A model generated the notes under the pieces. That model had not been told where the DNA came from. It saw only the letters and a list, made by a program, of their open reading frames with translations, and ran no database searches. A DNA stretch of 64,000 nt. Source: Mangrovivirga halotolerans (GTDB taxonomy: Bacteria > Bacteroidota > Bacteroidia > Cytophagales > Cyclobacteriaceae). Below, piece after piece: positions 34,562 through 42,688 of the stretch. The first letter of the stretch is position 1; each line of letters starts with the position of its first letter. The DNA is taken from positions 124,001 through 188,000 of the forward strand of contig NZ_JAPFQN010000002.1 of the NCBI RefSeq assembly GCF_026241165.1, read 5' to 3'. A program made the position numbers and the translations under genes.

Positions 34562-36454
34562 ATGAATAAAATTTTATTATTAGCAACATTTTGCTTGTTT
34601 CATACAGTAATTTTTAGCCAGCAAAGTGACTACAGAAACAAAATAAAAGGGCCTAAAAGCCTATTTGGTGACCGGTGTAAAGAATACAATAATATAGTCA
34701 CTTCATTTCCCAGAGACATAAGATTTGATATTGTAGTTCTTGACAGGCAAATAATATTAACCTTTCCAAGTGAAAAACATTTCAAAAAACTTTTTGACGA
34801 TTCATTTGATGGAGTTGCAGTAGACATCATCGATAAGAACCAATATAGTTGCATAGATAATAATGAATTACTAAGCGCATGGCCTAACCGGGGCTTATTA
34901 CTGGATCCTGTTTTTAAAAATGAATTATTGAAATACTATGTTTTAACTGAACTGAACACCGTAGCGGTAAATATCGGTTTTTTACCTTATTCGTTTGAGC
35001 CTGAAAATGTGGAATGTAATTTATTGGTTCTACAAAAAAAGGCACTATGCAGCTATGAATCAACCGCAGGTTTAGAAATGGAAAGTTGGGCATTACTCAA
35101 CACAGGACTCTATTGGGATACTATTCCCCGACAGCAGGAGGAATTTTCTGATCGCTTTTTTGAAAAATCCATCACCTTTAAAATCCCATTTAATAAAAAC
35201 AAATCTACTTATGATTCAACAGATATAAAGCCTCTTTACGATTCGCTTAATGTAACAGATTATGAAATAACAGATATTTGGATCAAAGCTTATTCATCAG
35301 TAGAAGGTACTGTAAAAGAAAATGATTATCTGCAGTTCGCCAGGGCAAAAAGCATTATTAAAGCGCTGGAAAAATATCAGACAAACAAAATAAAGCCCCA
35401 TATAAAAACATCTGAAAACTGGAGTCAATTTGCCAGATCAATAAGAAATACAGAATTCGAATTTTTGAGAAATTTATCTAAAGAAGAAGTAAAGAATAAG
35501 CTATTTACTGACAAGATATTATTAAATAAAATTGAGCCATTATTAGCTAAACAAAGGTATGCTGAAATTAAACTTGATCTCAGACTAAGAAAATCTATAT
35601 TAAAGAATCCCGATCTATTAATATCAGTATTTGATGAAAGCATCAGAGATGAGGATTTAGATAAGGCTATAAAGATCCAGAAACATATTTTCAAAGAAAT
35701 TAAAGATCGTCAATTACCTGCAAGGTTCATTAATTTACTTGAAATACCAGAAAAATCTGAATTCGGACCATTGTTTAATAATTTGTTACTATTTGAACTG
35801 GATTATAAAATAAGTAATCGCAAAAAAATTATTGAGAAGTTTGAAGAGATAGAAAAGTTCACTCCTGATAGTTGGAAAATAAAATACAATTTACTCTCAC
35901 TTAGAATAGAAGAATGGGCAAATGGAGATTCTACATTTAATTACGATAAAGTCCTTTATGATCAAATTCAAAGTTTAAATAGCACGCCTCTTGATGAAAC
36001 ATTACTGGCAAGATTAAAAATTAATTATTATTTGGTTTTGGTTCAATATCATATACTGAATAATGAGTATGACCTGAAGCGGGATGCTATAAAAAAAATA
36101 CTTGCATATTATAGAAACTCATCTCTAAATGAAGATGAAATATTTAGCATATCAAAATTTCTTTCTTTCAATAGTGAATTTGAGACTGCCATAAATATTC
36201 TTACTCCGGAAGTAAACAAATTTGGTGTATCAGAAGATATATTATTTTATTATTTGAGACTATACTTCGTAGAAAGCGGACTTACATTTAATGACAACTC
36301 GAAACAGCTTGTCAGGAAAGCAATTGCTCGAAATAAAGAACGTTTCTGTCAGTTTTTTAATTCAAAGTCCCAAGGCGGGGCGAGCTTCCAATTAAGAAAC
36401 AGTGAGTTCCTCAACAATATTTATTGCGAAACATGTAATGATCAAAACATGTAA
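34562..36454 (+). CDS. exported protein with OmpA-like segment and helical repeats, function unknown
   Basis: I do not recognise this 630-residue protein as a whole. It has a Sec signal peptide (MNKILLLATFCLFHTVIFSQ). Around residues 236-275 the pattern ITDIWIKAYSSVEGT, then RAKSIIKALEKY, resembles the OmpA C-terminal peptidoglycan-binding fold (beta strand, EG turn, then the RA-x-V-x-x-L helix). The rest (about 380-620) is helical with a TPR-like rhythm. Together this suggests a periplasmic envelope protein. The last 10 residues contain CETCNDQ, a possible Cys pair. It is followed by small membrane-protein genes on the same strand. Confidence 0.75.
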   Translation: MNKILLLATFCLFHTVIFSQQSDYRNKIKGPKSLFGDRCKEYNNIVTSFPRDIRFDIVVLDRQIILTFPSEKHFKKLFDDSFDGVAVDIIDKNQYSCIDNNELLSAWPNRGLLLDPVFKNELLKYYVLTELNTVAVNIGFLPYSFEPENVECNLLVLQKKALCSYESTAGLEMESWALLNTGLYWDTIPRQQEEFSDRFFEKSITFKIPFNKNKSTYDSTDIKPLYDSLNVTDYEITDIWIKAYSSVEGTVKENDYLQFARAKSIIKALEKYQTNKIKPHIKTSENWSQFARSIRNTEFEFLRNLSKEEVKNKLFTDKILLNKIEPLLAKQRYAEIKLDLRLRKSILKNPDLLISVFDESIRDEDLDKAIKIQKHIFKEIKDRQLPARFINLLEIPEKSEFGPLFNNLLLFELDYKISNRKKIIEKFEEIEKFTPDSWKIKYNLLSLRIEEWANGDSTFNYDKVLYDQIQSLNSTPLDETLLARLKINYYLVLVQYHILNNEYDLKRDAIKKILAYYRNSSLNEDEIFSISKFLSFNSEFETAINILTPEVNKFGVSEDILFYYLRLYFVESGLTFNDNSKQLVRKAIARNKERFCQFFNSKSQGGASFQLRNSEFLNNIYCETCNDQNM

Positions 36455-36563
36455 TTGAATACCTGTATTAACTTATTACATACAAAGGTATTAAGCCTCC
36501 AAAATTCTTTTAATAAAGAAAATATAGAATTAAATTACTATAGGGATTTAACAAAAGTGGATT

Positions 36564-36914
36564 ATGAGTAGAGCTAGGATCATTGATATTTACATGGCTG
36601 AATTGAAAAAGCCAGGTTCTCATATCGATCTCATAAAAAAAGATATGGAGTCCAAAGGATTACCTGAAGATGAAGTAAGAGCGATAATAAAGTATATTGA
36701 CGCCCAAATTAAGAAGAAGGCCCAGACAGATGTTGAAAACAAAAAAGCTAATAGAATACTTCTGTGGGGTATTATACTGTTTTTTTCAGGCCTAATAACG
36801 TCATTCATGATCTATCAGGATATCCATTTAAATAGCCCATATTCCATTATTATGTATTCACCACTTATTATAGGAATGCTTTTAATTATTAAAGGCATTA
36901 TAGCTAAAAAATGA
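36564..36914 (+). CDS. small membrane protein with two helices
   Basis: This 116-residue protein is not recognised. The cytoplasmic N-terminal half (about 1-62) is charged and helical (MAELKKPGSHIDLIKKDMES, DEVRAIIKYID), and two membrane helices follow (about 66-86 and 94-112). It ends in KK. The stop at 36914 lies one base before the start of the next small membrane-protein gene, so the two are probably co-transcribed. Confidence 0.7.
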   Translation: MSRARIIDIYMAELKKPGSHIDLIKKDMESKGLPEDEVRAIIKYIDAQIKKKAQTDVENKKANRILLWGIILFFSGLITSFMIYQDIHLNSPYSIIMYSPLIIGMLLIIKGIIAKK

Positions 36915-36915
36915 A

Positions 36916-37221
36916 ATGGACCTCATAAGCCTGAGTATTAACAACATAATTCCTTTTTTATTAATAATAGTTTATTTTGTTGTGCCATTAATTATTAGTT
37001 GGTTTGACTCAAGGCACAAAAGAATTAATTATTTTAGTGCATTGTTAATCAATTATTTATTCACCCCTCTTATCGGACATTTCATAATTCAAAACCGACC
37101 AAGCAGATACGTTTTGGGATGCAAACATTGTGGTAATATCTATAATGAAACGGAAATTTGTGGATTATGCGGTGGTGAAAACAAGAATACTCAAGTTCAT
37201 AATATCAAAGGAATTTTATAA
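36916..37221 (+). CDS. small membrane protein with C-terminal zinc ribbon
   Basis: This 101-residue protein is not recognised as a family. It has two membrane helices (about 5-29 and 40-60), and its C-terminus holds a zinc ribbon-like four-Cys motif, CKHCGNIYNETEICGLCGGE (CxxC-x10-CxxC). The start codon is ATG 36916, one base after the previous stop. The Cys4 motif facing the cytoplasm suggests metal-dependent protein or nucleic acid binding, but no role can be assigned. Confidence 0.7.
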   Translation: MDLISLSINNIIPFLLIIVYFVVPLIISWFDSRHKRINYFSALLINYLFTPLIGHFIIQNRPSRYVLGCKHCGNIYNETEICGLCGGENKNTQVHNIKGIL

Positions 37222-37341
37222 TCTGAAATTCATAATCATCTATTTAACAAAATCATTAATTAGTTAGGAATTATTAACATTTAGCAGAGCTGGTACTTCT
37301 TCATTGTTGATTAAAATTGCATTCAAACCTTAATCAATTAT

Positions 37342-38235
37342 ATGAAAAAATTATTAACACTCACCTTAATCATTTTATTCCATCCTGCCTTTTCTCAGGA
37401 AGACAAGTTTTATATTAGTGAAAATGGAGAAAAGCATCTTTGTGGTCAAATTCCAATAAATGTTTTAGAGGATGACCCGGAATTTTCTAGTTGGTACAGT
37501 TCAAGCGCCAATGAATTTGAATTATCGGGTAAAAATGTTGACTGGGCAAAAAATCTTAAAGATTCATACGTAGAAATTTATTTTGGCAGCTGGTGTGGCG
37601 ATAGCAAAAACTATGTTCCAAAGTTCATTAAGCTTTGGAAAGAAATCGGCCTAAAAGAAGAACAGTTGAAATTATATGCACTGTATGATGGTAATGTAGA
37701 AGGTAAATACAAACAAGGGCCCGAGGGAGAAGAGAAAGGCTTAAAAATTCACAGGGTTCCAACATTCATTTTTTACAGAAATGATAACGAGTTTGCCAGG
37801 ATAGTTGAATCTCCAGTAAATGATCTTGAAACAGACCTGGCTCAAATTGCACTTGGGTACCCATCTGTGCCTAATTACAGAGCGGCCGATTATATGTTAG
37901 AACTTTTTAAAAACAAGACAATTGAAGAAATAAAAACAGACAAGCGAAAACATGTCTTAGAATGTTTTTACAAAACAGGTAAATCAAATGAGTTAAATAC
38001 TTTGGGTTATGTTCTTTTAGATGCTAACAGGATTCAAGAAGCTCTTTTTGTTTTCGAAACAAATATGTATCTCTTCAAATATCAACCAAATGTATATGAC
38101 AGCTATGCTGAGGCCAATGTAATTGCAGGAAACTACGAAGTAGCTAAGAATCTATATAATAAAGTGTTAGAGTTAGATCCTGAAAACAAAAATGCTAAAG
38201 AAAAACTAAGAGAAATTGAAGATATAAATCAATAA
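37342..38235 (+). CDS. exported thioredoxin-like protein with single active-site Cys and TPR-like tail
   Basis: This 297-residue protein has a Sec signal peptide (ending AFSQ near residue 19) and a thioredoxin-like domain. The usual CxxC is replaced by WCGDS (residues 84-88), so only the first Cys remains; YVEIYFGSWCGDSKNYVPKF surrounds it, and VPTFIFY is the cis-Pro segment. After about residue 205 it continues with a helical TPR-like part (IQEALFVFETNMY and GNYEVAKNLYNKVLELDPEN). It may act as a monothiol reductase or chaperone in the periplasm. The function is not assigned. Confidence 0.78.
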   Translation: MKKLLTLTLIILFHPAFSQEDKFYISENGEKHLCGQIPINVLEDDPEFSSWYSSSANEFELSGKNVDWAKNLKDSYVEIYFGSWCGDSKNYVPKFIKLWKEIGLKEEQLKLYALYDGNVEGKYKQGPEGEEKGLKIHRVPTFIFYRNDNEFARIVESPVNDLETDLAQIALGYPSVPNYRAADYMLELFKNKTIEEIKTDKRKHVLECFYKTGKSNELNTLGYVLLDANRIQEALFVFETNMYLFKYQPNVYDSYAEANVIAGNYEVAKNLYNKVLELDPENKNAKEKLREIEDINQ

Positions 38236-38305
38236 ACTTTACCTAATAAACCTACAAAGGGACATAAATATTTAATAAATTATAGTAATAATGAATTAAA
38301 TATTT

Positions 38306-39928
38306 ATGTCTCATACTTTAATCACCAACGCCCAGATTTACAGACCATTCGACCTACAAGACAATAAATACTATCAGGTCAGAATATTAGATCATAGAAT
38401 AGTTTCAATAGAAGAAAATGGCTACAAAGGAAAAAAACCTGACAATTCCTTTAACGCAAAGGGCAGAGTATTATGCCCATCCTTTAAAGACTCCCATATT
38501 CATTTCTTAAGGTATTCACTAATGAAAAAGGAACGCGACCTTAGAAAGATTACTACCTGGAAACACCTGAGAGAGCAATTAACTGATGGTGCAGAAGAAG
38601 TAGCTTTACAACAAAATAACTGGTTAGTTGGCAGAGGTTTAATGGATAATAAATTTAGTGATAAAGATAAATTGTTAACTGCTGAAGACCTTGATAAGAT
38701 TGATATAGATTACCCTATATTTTTACTACACCAGGACGGGCATGAATGTGTTCTTAATAGTAAGGCTTTAGAAATTGTACGGAAGGACGATTTGCTCCAA
38801 AAAGATCATGACGAATTTATTGAAAAAGATAGTGATGGCAACTGGACGGGAAGATTTAAAGATACTGCTGTACATTTCATCAAAATGCACTTTAGAAATA
38901 AAACCACTAAAGAAGCAAAAGATGCCATTATCGATGGGCTTCCCCATTTAGCCGAATTTGGAATTACCCATATTGATTCTGACGATCTTAATTATGTCGG
39001 AGACTATTCCAAAGTCTGGAAAGCTTATTCTGATCTTGATAAGAAGGGAGAACTAACATGTTCAGCATATCTTCATCATTATGTATTTAATCTTGAAGAT
39101 ATGAAGAATTATATCAAAAATTATGAATTCAGAACCGGGGATGGAGAAGGAAATGTAAGAGTTGGAGCGTTTAAAATTTTTGTTGATGGAACATACAGAC
39201 TACATACTGCAGCACTTAATTTACCTTATTTTGATACAGGCACTACTGGTACTTTAATTTACGATCAGAATGAATTAAACAAAATGCTGTCTTTTGCTGA
39301 AAAGAACAAAATGCAAGTAACAATGCACTGTATTGGTGACAGGGCAGTTGAAACAGCATTAAAAGCAATTATTCAGGCAAATAAAAAGGAAAAAAATCCA
39401 CTGAGGCATAGAATAATCCACATGCAAAATACTAGGCCTGATCTATTAAAGATGCTCCACTCCTTCAGGATACCTATTGAAACGCAACCCGGTTTCTTGC
39501 AAAAAGAATATCCAAAATATGCTTCCTGGTTAGGTGAAGACAGATGTGAGTTTGTTCAGGTTGGAAAAAGTCTTATTGATCATGACGTAATTTTTACAGC
39601 TAGTTCGGATGCACCAATTGGCCCATTGAATCCAATGGAACACATCTTCAGTTCAGTAAATCGTACAGATGATAACGGTAAACCCGAAGGTGGCTGGCAG
39701 CCACAAGAGAAAATCACAATTGATGAAGCTTTTCATAGCTACTGCACATCACCCTGCTTTTTAAATCATACTGAGAAATCGTCAGGGCGATTATTACCTG
39801 GGTTTGATGCAGATATAATATTATTAGAAGAAAACCCTCATGAGGTAGAAAGTATATCATTAAATAAATTAAAAGTGGATGCAGTCTGGCATAAAGGAAC
39901 CCAAATATTTGACAGGTATAACTCTTGA
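38306..39928 (+). CDS. amidohydrolase family protein (YtcJ-like)
   Basis: This 540-residue protein is a metal-dependent hydrolase of the amidohydrolase superfamily, YtcJ/N-substituted formamide deformylase branch. Metal ligands are seen as H64 and H66 in DSHIHF, H341 in MHCIGDRA, H368/H372 in RHRIIHM and D435 in SSDAPIGPLNP. No signal peptide is obvious, so it is probably cytoplasmic. The natural substrate is not known for this family; amides or cyclic amides are typical. It follows the thioredoxin-like gene after 70 bases and may be transcribed separately. Confidence 0.86.
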   Translation: MSHTLITNAQIYRPFDLQDNKYYQVRILDHRIVSIEENGYKGKKPDNSFNAKGRVLCPSFKDSHIHFLRYSLMKKERDLRKITTWKHLREQLTDGAEEVALQQNNWLVGRGLMDNKFSDKDKLLTAEDLDKIDIDYPIFLLHQDGHECVLNSKALEIVRKDDLLQKDHDEFIEKDSDGNWTGRFKDTAVHFIKMHFRNKTTKEAKDAIIDGLPHLAEFGITHIDSDDLNYVGDYSKVWKAYSDLDKKGELTCSAYLHHYVFNLEDMKNYIKNYEFRTGDGEGNVRVGAFKIFVDGTYRLHTAALNLPYFDTGTTGTLIYDQNELNKMLSFAEKNKMQVTMHCIGDRAVETALKAIIQANKKEKNPLRHRIIHMQNTRPDLLKMLHSFRIPIETQPGFLQKEYPKYASWLGEDRCEFVQVGKSLIDHDVIFTASSDAPIGPLNPMEHIFSSVNRTDDNGKPEGGWQPQEKITIDEAFHSYCTSPCFLNHTEKSSGRLLPGFDADIILLEENPHEVESISLNKLKVDAVWHKGTQIFDRYNS

Positions 39929-40033
39929 TATTTTATTAAAACATAATATGAATTTCCATAAGTTTTAATCCTCAACAGCATCAATTATGCTTTTTAGCTT
40001 TTTTTCTTCTTTCATCCTTTAATCTTCATTAAG

Positions 40034-40053
40034 TTTATTATTGATTTAATAAA
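40034..40053 (+). promoter_or_regulatory. possible operator before the OhrR-type gene
   Basis: TTTATTA-TTGATT-TAATAAA is a perfect inverted repeat ending 15 bases before the start codon. MarR/OhrR proteins bind AT-rich palindromes near their own promoters, so autoregulation is possible. A Shine-Dalgarno-like GGAG (40061-40064) sits just before the ATG, which is uncommon in this phylum. Confidence 0.3.
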
Positions 40054-40068
40054 ATTCCCAGGAGAATC

Positions 40069-40515
40069 ATGAACCCGGATGAAATATTAAAGCTTGAAAA
40101 CCAGATCTGCTTCCCTCTCTATGCAGGCTCACGCTTAATCACTAAAGCATATAAGCCTCTTTTGGACCAATTGGGAATTACCTACCCTCAGTATTTGGTT
40201 TTGTTGGTATTATGGGAAAAAGAAAATATTTCCATAAAACAGATAAGCAATAAATTAATTCTTGACACCAATACTTTAACGCCTCTACTTAAAAGGATGG
40301 AACAATCCGGGCTGGTTAAAAGGAAACGATCCGCAGAAGACGAAAGAACTGTTTATATCAAACTAACTTCAAAAGGTAAAAAGCTCAAAGAAAAAGCTCA
40401 ATCAATTCCCTCTAAACTGATTGAACAATTGTCTTCTGAGGATATTTCAGTTAATGAAATTCTGCAAATGAAAGAAACACTTTGTCTGTTAATTGACAAA
40501 ATGAAAGATAAGTGA
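40069..40515 (+). CDS. ohrR: OhrR-type MarR family redox regulator
   Basis: This 148-residue winged-helix repressor is similar to OhrR, which senses organic hydroperoxides by oxidation of an N-terminal Cys. The sensing Cys is C14 in LENQICFPLYAGSRLI, followed by QLGITYPQYLVLLVLWE, which is nearly diagnostic for OhrR. The recognition region is KLILDTNTLTPLLKRMEQ, and the wing contains KRKRSAEDERTVYI. The usual target, the peroxidase gene ohr, is not next to it and is not in the window. It may control itself through the inverted repeat at 40034-40053. Confidence 0.87.
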   Translation: MNPDEILKLENQICFPLYAGSRLITKAYKPLLDQLGITYPQYLVLLVLWEKENISIKQISNKLILDTNTLTPLLKRMEQSGLVKRKRSAEDERTVYIKLTSKGKKLKEKAQSIPSKLIEQLSSEDISVNEILQMKETLCLLIDKMKDK

Positions 40516-40537
40516 CAGCTAATTAGCTTATTTAATA

Positions 40538-41308
40538 TTACATCTTCTCAAACTTTGCCAGAGTGGCCATTCTCGCCTTATTCAAGTTAAGAATATCATC
40601 GGTGATAGTAAAGTTATCAGTCATTTCAAATACTTTCATTAATTGCTCTTCGATCTCCATTCCCTCAGTACACATCTTTTGAGTTTTACCTAAATTCGAA
40701 AAACTTATCCGGGTTTGCCCTTCCCATTTGTACTGGCCAAAGAAATTGTTACACCCCGCAAAACCATAAACCCTGGCTTTATCAGGTTCAAAGGCCATAA
40801 ATATTTCCTTACCAGAAATATTATTCACTTTCTGTCCCTTTAATTCAATTAATTTCCATTTAGGTTCTGTCAACTCAAATTTTGCTTCCATTTGTACTTT
40901 ATTCAATATGTAATCATCCTCGAGCTCGCCTTCTATTCTACTACCATCATTATCAAGGTGAATCAACTTATCTTTACCAAGGAGATACATATCAGGAGTA
41001 CCACCTCTACTATCCAGAATTATTTTGTTTTCGTCATCAAACCATTCAAACTCTCCTTTTTTCTCAAACCCCTCGCCTTCTTTTCCTAAGTAAACTACTT
41101 TTTTAATATAAGTAGAATCTTCTTTAAGAGTAATTGATGTTTTAACACCATCACAATCAGCACAGGGTAATATGCCTTCATAATAGCCTATCCAATCAAT
41201 ATAAAGCGTGCTATTATCACCATCATATTTACCATACCTTGGTTGATTAGGTTTGCAGCTAAATATTAAAAAGATTAGTAAAAAAAACGTTGTGGTATAA
41301 TATCTCAT
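40538..41308 (-). CDS. lipoprotein with NlpE-like and META (HslJ-like) domains
   Basis: This 256-residue protein has a lipoprotein signal with the acylated Cys at about C18 (LIFLIFSCKP). The first domain (about 38-140) resembles NlpE: YYEGILPCADCDGVKTSITL, with the C49/C52 pair; it continues with KEDSTYIKKVVYLGKEGEG. The second domain (about 147-256) is a META/HslJ-like domain: WKLIELKGQKV, FAGCNNFFGQYKWEG and MEIEEQLMKVFEMTDNFTI. Such proteins act in envelope or metal stress. The gene converges with ohrR at a 22-base distance. Confidence 0.82.
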   Translation of the reverse strand: MRYYTTTFFLLIFLIFSCKPNQPRYGKYDGDNSTLYIDWIGYYEGILPCADCDGVKTSITLKEDSTYIKKVVYLGKEGEGFEKKGEFEWFDDENKIILDSRGGTPDMYLLGKDKLIHLDNDGSRIEGELEDDYILNKVQMEAKFELTEPKWKLIELKGQKVNNISGKEIFMAFEPDKARVYGFAGCNNFFGQYKWEGQTRISFSNLGKTQKMCTEGMEIEEQLMKVFEMTDNFTITDDILNLNKARMATLAKFEKM

Positions 41309-41562
41309 TATCTAATTGACTTAAATAAAAACTATTTTTGATTATATAAAATATAACATATATCACTTATCTATTGTTACCTCTTGGGCTTTAATTTTAA
41401 ATTAATATTGTTAATTAAGATTATTTCTACTCTCTATAGCAATTCATAATATAAACAGGAGATAAATACGGTTTATTTTCTATAAAAAAATCAAATAAAT
41501 TGGTTGTTAAAAGTATTTTGAAAATTAAAGACCTGTAGCATGATTTTCTAATCAAAAAATAA

Positions 41563-41590
41563 CCCTGACAGAGCAAACTGTCAGGGATAT
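41563..41590 (-). terminator. terminator of the gene at 41598
   Basis: CCCTGACAG (41563-41571) pairs with CTGTCAGGG (41578-41586) around AGCAAA. On the minus strand a T-rich run (TTATTTTTT) follows, so it ends the lipoprotein gene that stops at 41598. The 289-base gap from 41309 otherwise holds no gene I can support. Confidence 0.8.
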
Positions 41591-41597
41591 ATGTTTA

Positions 41598-42170
41598 TCA
41601 TGGCACACGAGAGTTGGTGGGATTAAATATTCCATCAGGATTCTCAAGTTTGATCCAAAGATGTAACGCCCAATAAGGTCCTATTACATCCCAATGATCT
41701 AAGTCTCCAGTAAATCCTTCAGGTGGTTCCGGGCTTTCAGATCTAAGAACCAGATATTCTACAGCCAGGAATTCCCAATTTCCGTCTTCATCTGGAATGA
41801 ACAACAAAGCTTCCGGGTTTCGATGATCGAATGTTCCGTCTACTAAGGCCCCCTTGACAAAATGATGCCCCATATTTGGCAGATAACCTGTTACATCGTC
41901 ATTCCAACCTAGATAATAAGCAACATTGAAATTTTGTAATTTCCCAGCCGCTGCTTTTACTTCATTAATCTCTTTGAGTAGTTGCTTGTTGAGTTCTTTA
42001 TCTCCGTCGCAACATTCAAATCCATCAACTTTCATTTTACCAGTGGGAACGAATGAATCAGGTTCACTTTCACATCCTGCAAACAGGATTAACAATGACA
42101 AACAACAGATCTTCAAAACATTTAATGAAAATCTACTTAAAGATGGTGTGGTAAGGTGGTTATATTTCAT
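41598..42170 (-). CDS. lipoprotein of unknown function
   Basis: This 190-residue protein is not assigned to a characterised family. It has a lipoprotein signal peptide with the likely acylated C33 in ILFAGCESEP. The mature part contains aromatic and acidic stretches (GYLPNMGHHFVKGALVDGTF, YLVLRSESPEPPEGFTGDL and HLWIKLENPDGIFNPTN). The His pair in GHHFVKG might bind a metal. It stands alone on the minus strand, with its own terminator. It may be part of a family of short exported proteins, but I cannot name it. Confidence 0.7.
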   Translation of the reverse strand: MKYNHLTTPSLSRFSLNVLKICCLSLLILFAGCESEPDSFVPTGKMKVDGFECCDGDKELNKQLLKEINEVKAAAGKLQNFNVAYYLGWNDDVTGYLPNMGHHFVKGALVDGTFDHRNPEALLFIPDEDGNWEFLAVEYLVLRSESPEPPEGFTGDLDHWDVIGPYWALHLWIKLENPDGIFNPTNSRVP

Positions 42171-42339
42171 AATGGCATTGGTTATTTGAATAATTAATTT
42201 CTTATTCTTTTGATTTAGACCAATGAAAATATCACACTTTTCTGATGGGATTCAGATTTATAGCTCCTTGTGTAAATATAATCTTTTATTTAGACTAGAT
42301 ATAATTATTTAAACATTTTTTTGCAATAAAAGAATTTGG

Positions 42340-42570
42340 TTAGGAAAGAGAATAATTATATTCCCATGATGGATTGTGCACATATTGGACATAATATGCT
42401 TTTAAGAGTAAATTATTACCATTTATGTAATTCAGGTTTATTTCACCAAATTGATGGTCCCCAAATATCCCACCTGACCTGATTTTGGCAAATATAGAAG
42501 GATTAACGGTATATTGCGCTTGAACTGATATGACACTAAAAAAGGCTAAAAAGATAAAATAACCTCTCAT
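42340..42570 (-). CDS. small exported protein of unknown function
   Basis: This 76-residue protein begins with a convincing Sec signal peptide (MRGYFIFLAFFSVISVQAQ, cleavage after QAQ). The remaining 56 residues (for example YTVNPSIFAKIRSGGIFG, then EINLNYINGNNLLLKAYYVQ) look beta-rich and have no Cys. It could be a short complete protein or the N-terminal remnant of an outer-membrane or surface protein. I see no continuation in another frame. It is divergent from the glycosidase gene. Confidence 0.45.
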   Translation of the reverse strand: MRGYFIFLAFFSVISVQAQYTVNPSIFAKIRSGGIFGDHQFGEINLNYINGNNLLLKAYYVQYVHNPSWEYNYSLS

Positions 42571-42688
42571 AATAAATGCTCTTTAAAAATTCCTGTAACA
42601 AATATTAAGTTCGCACTTAAATTAAAGAATATCTTAAGTAATAAAATTAATCTTAATTATATTAACCTCAGTATAACCTCAATAAATC

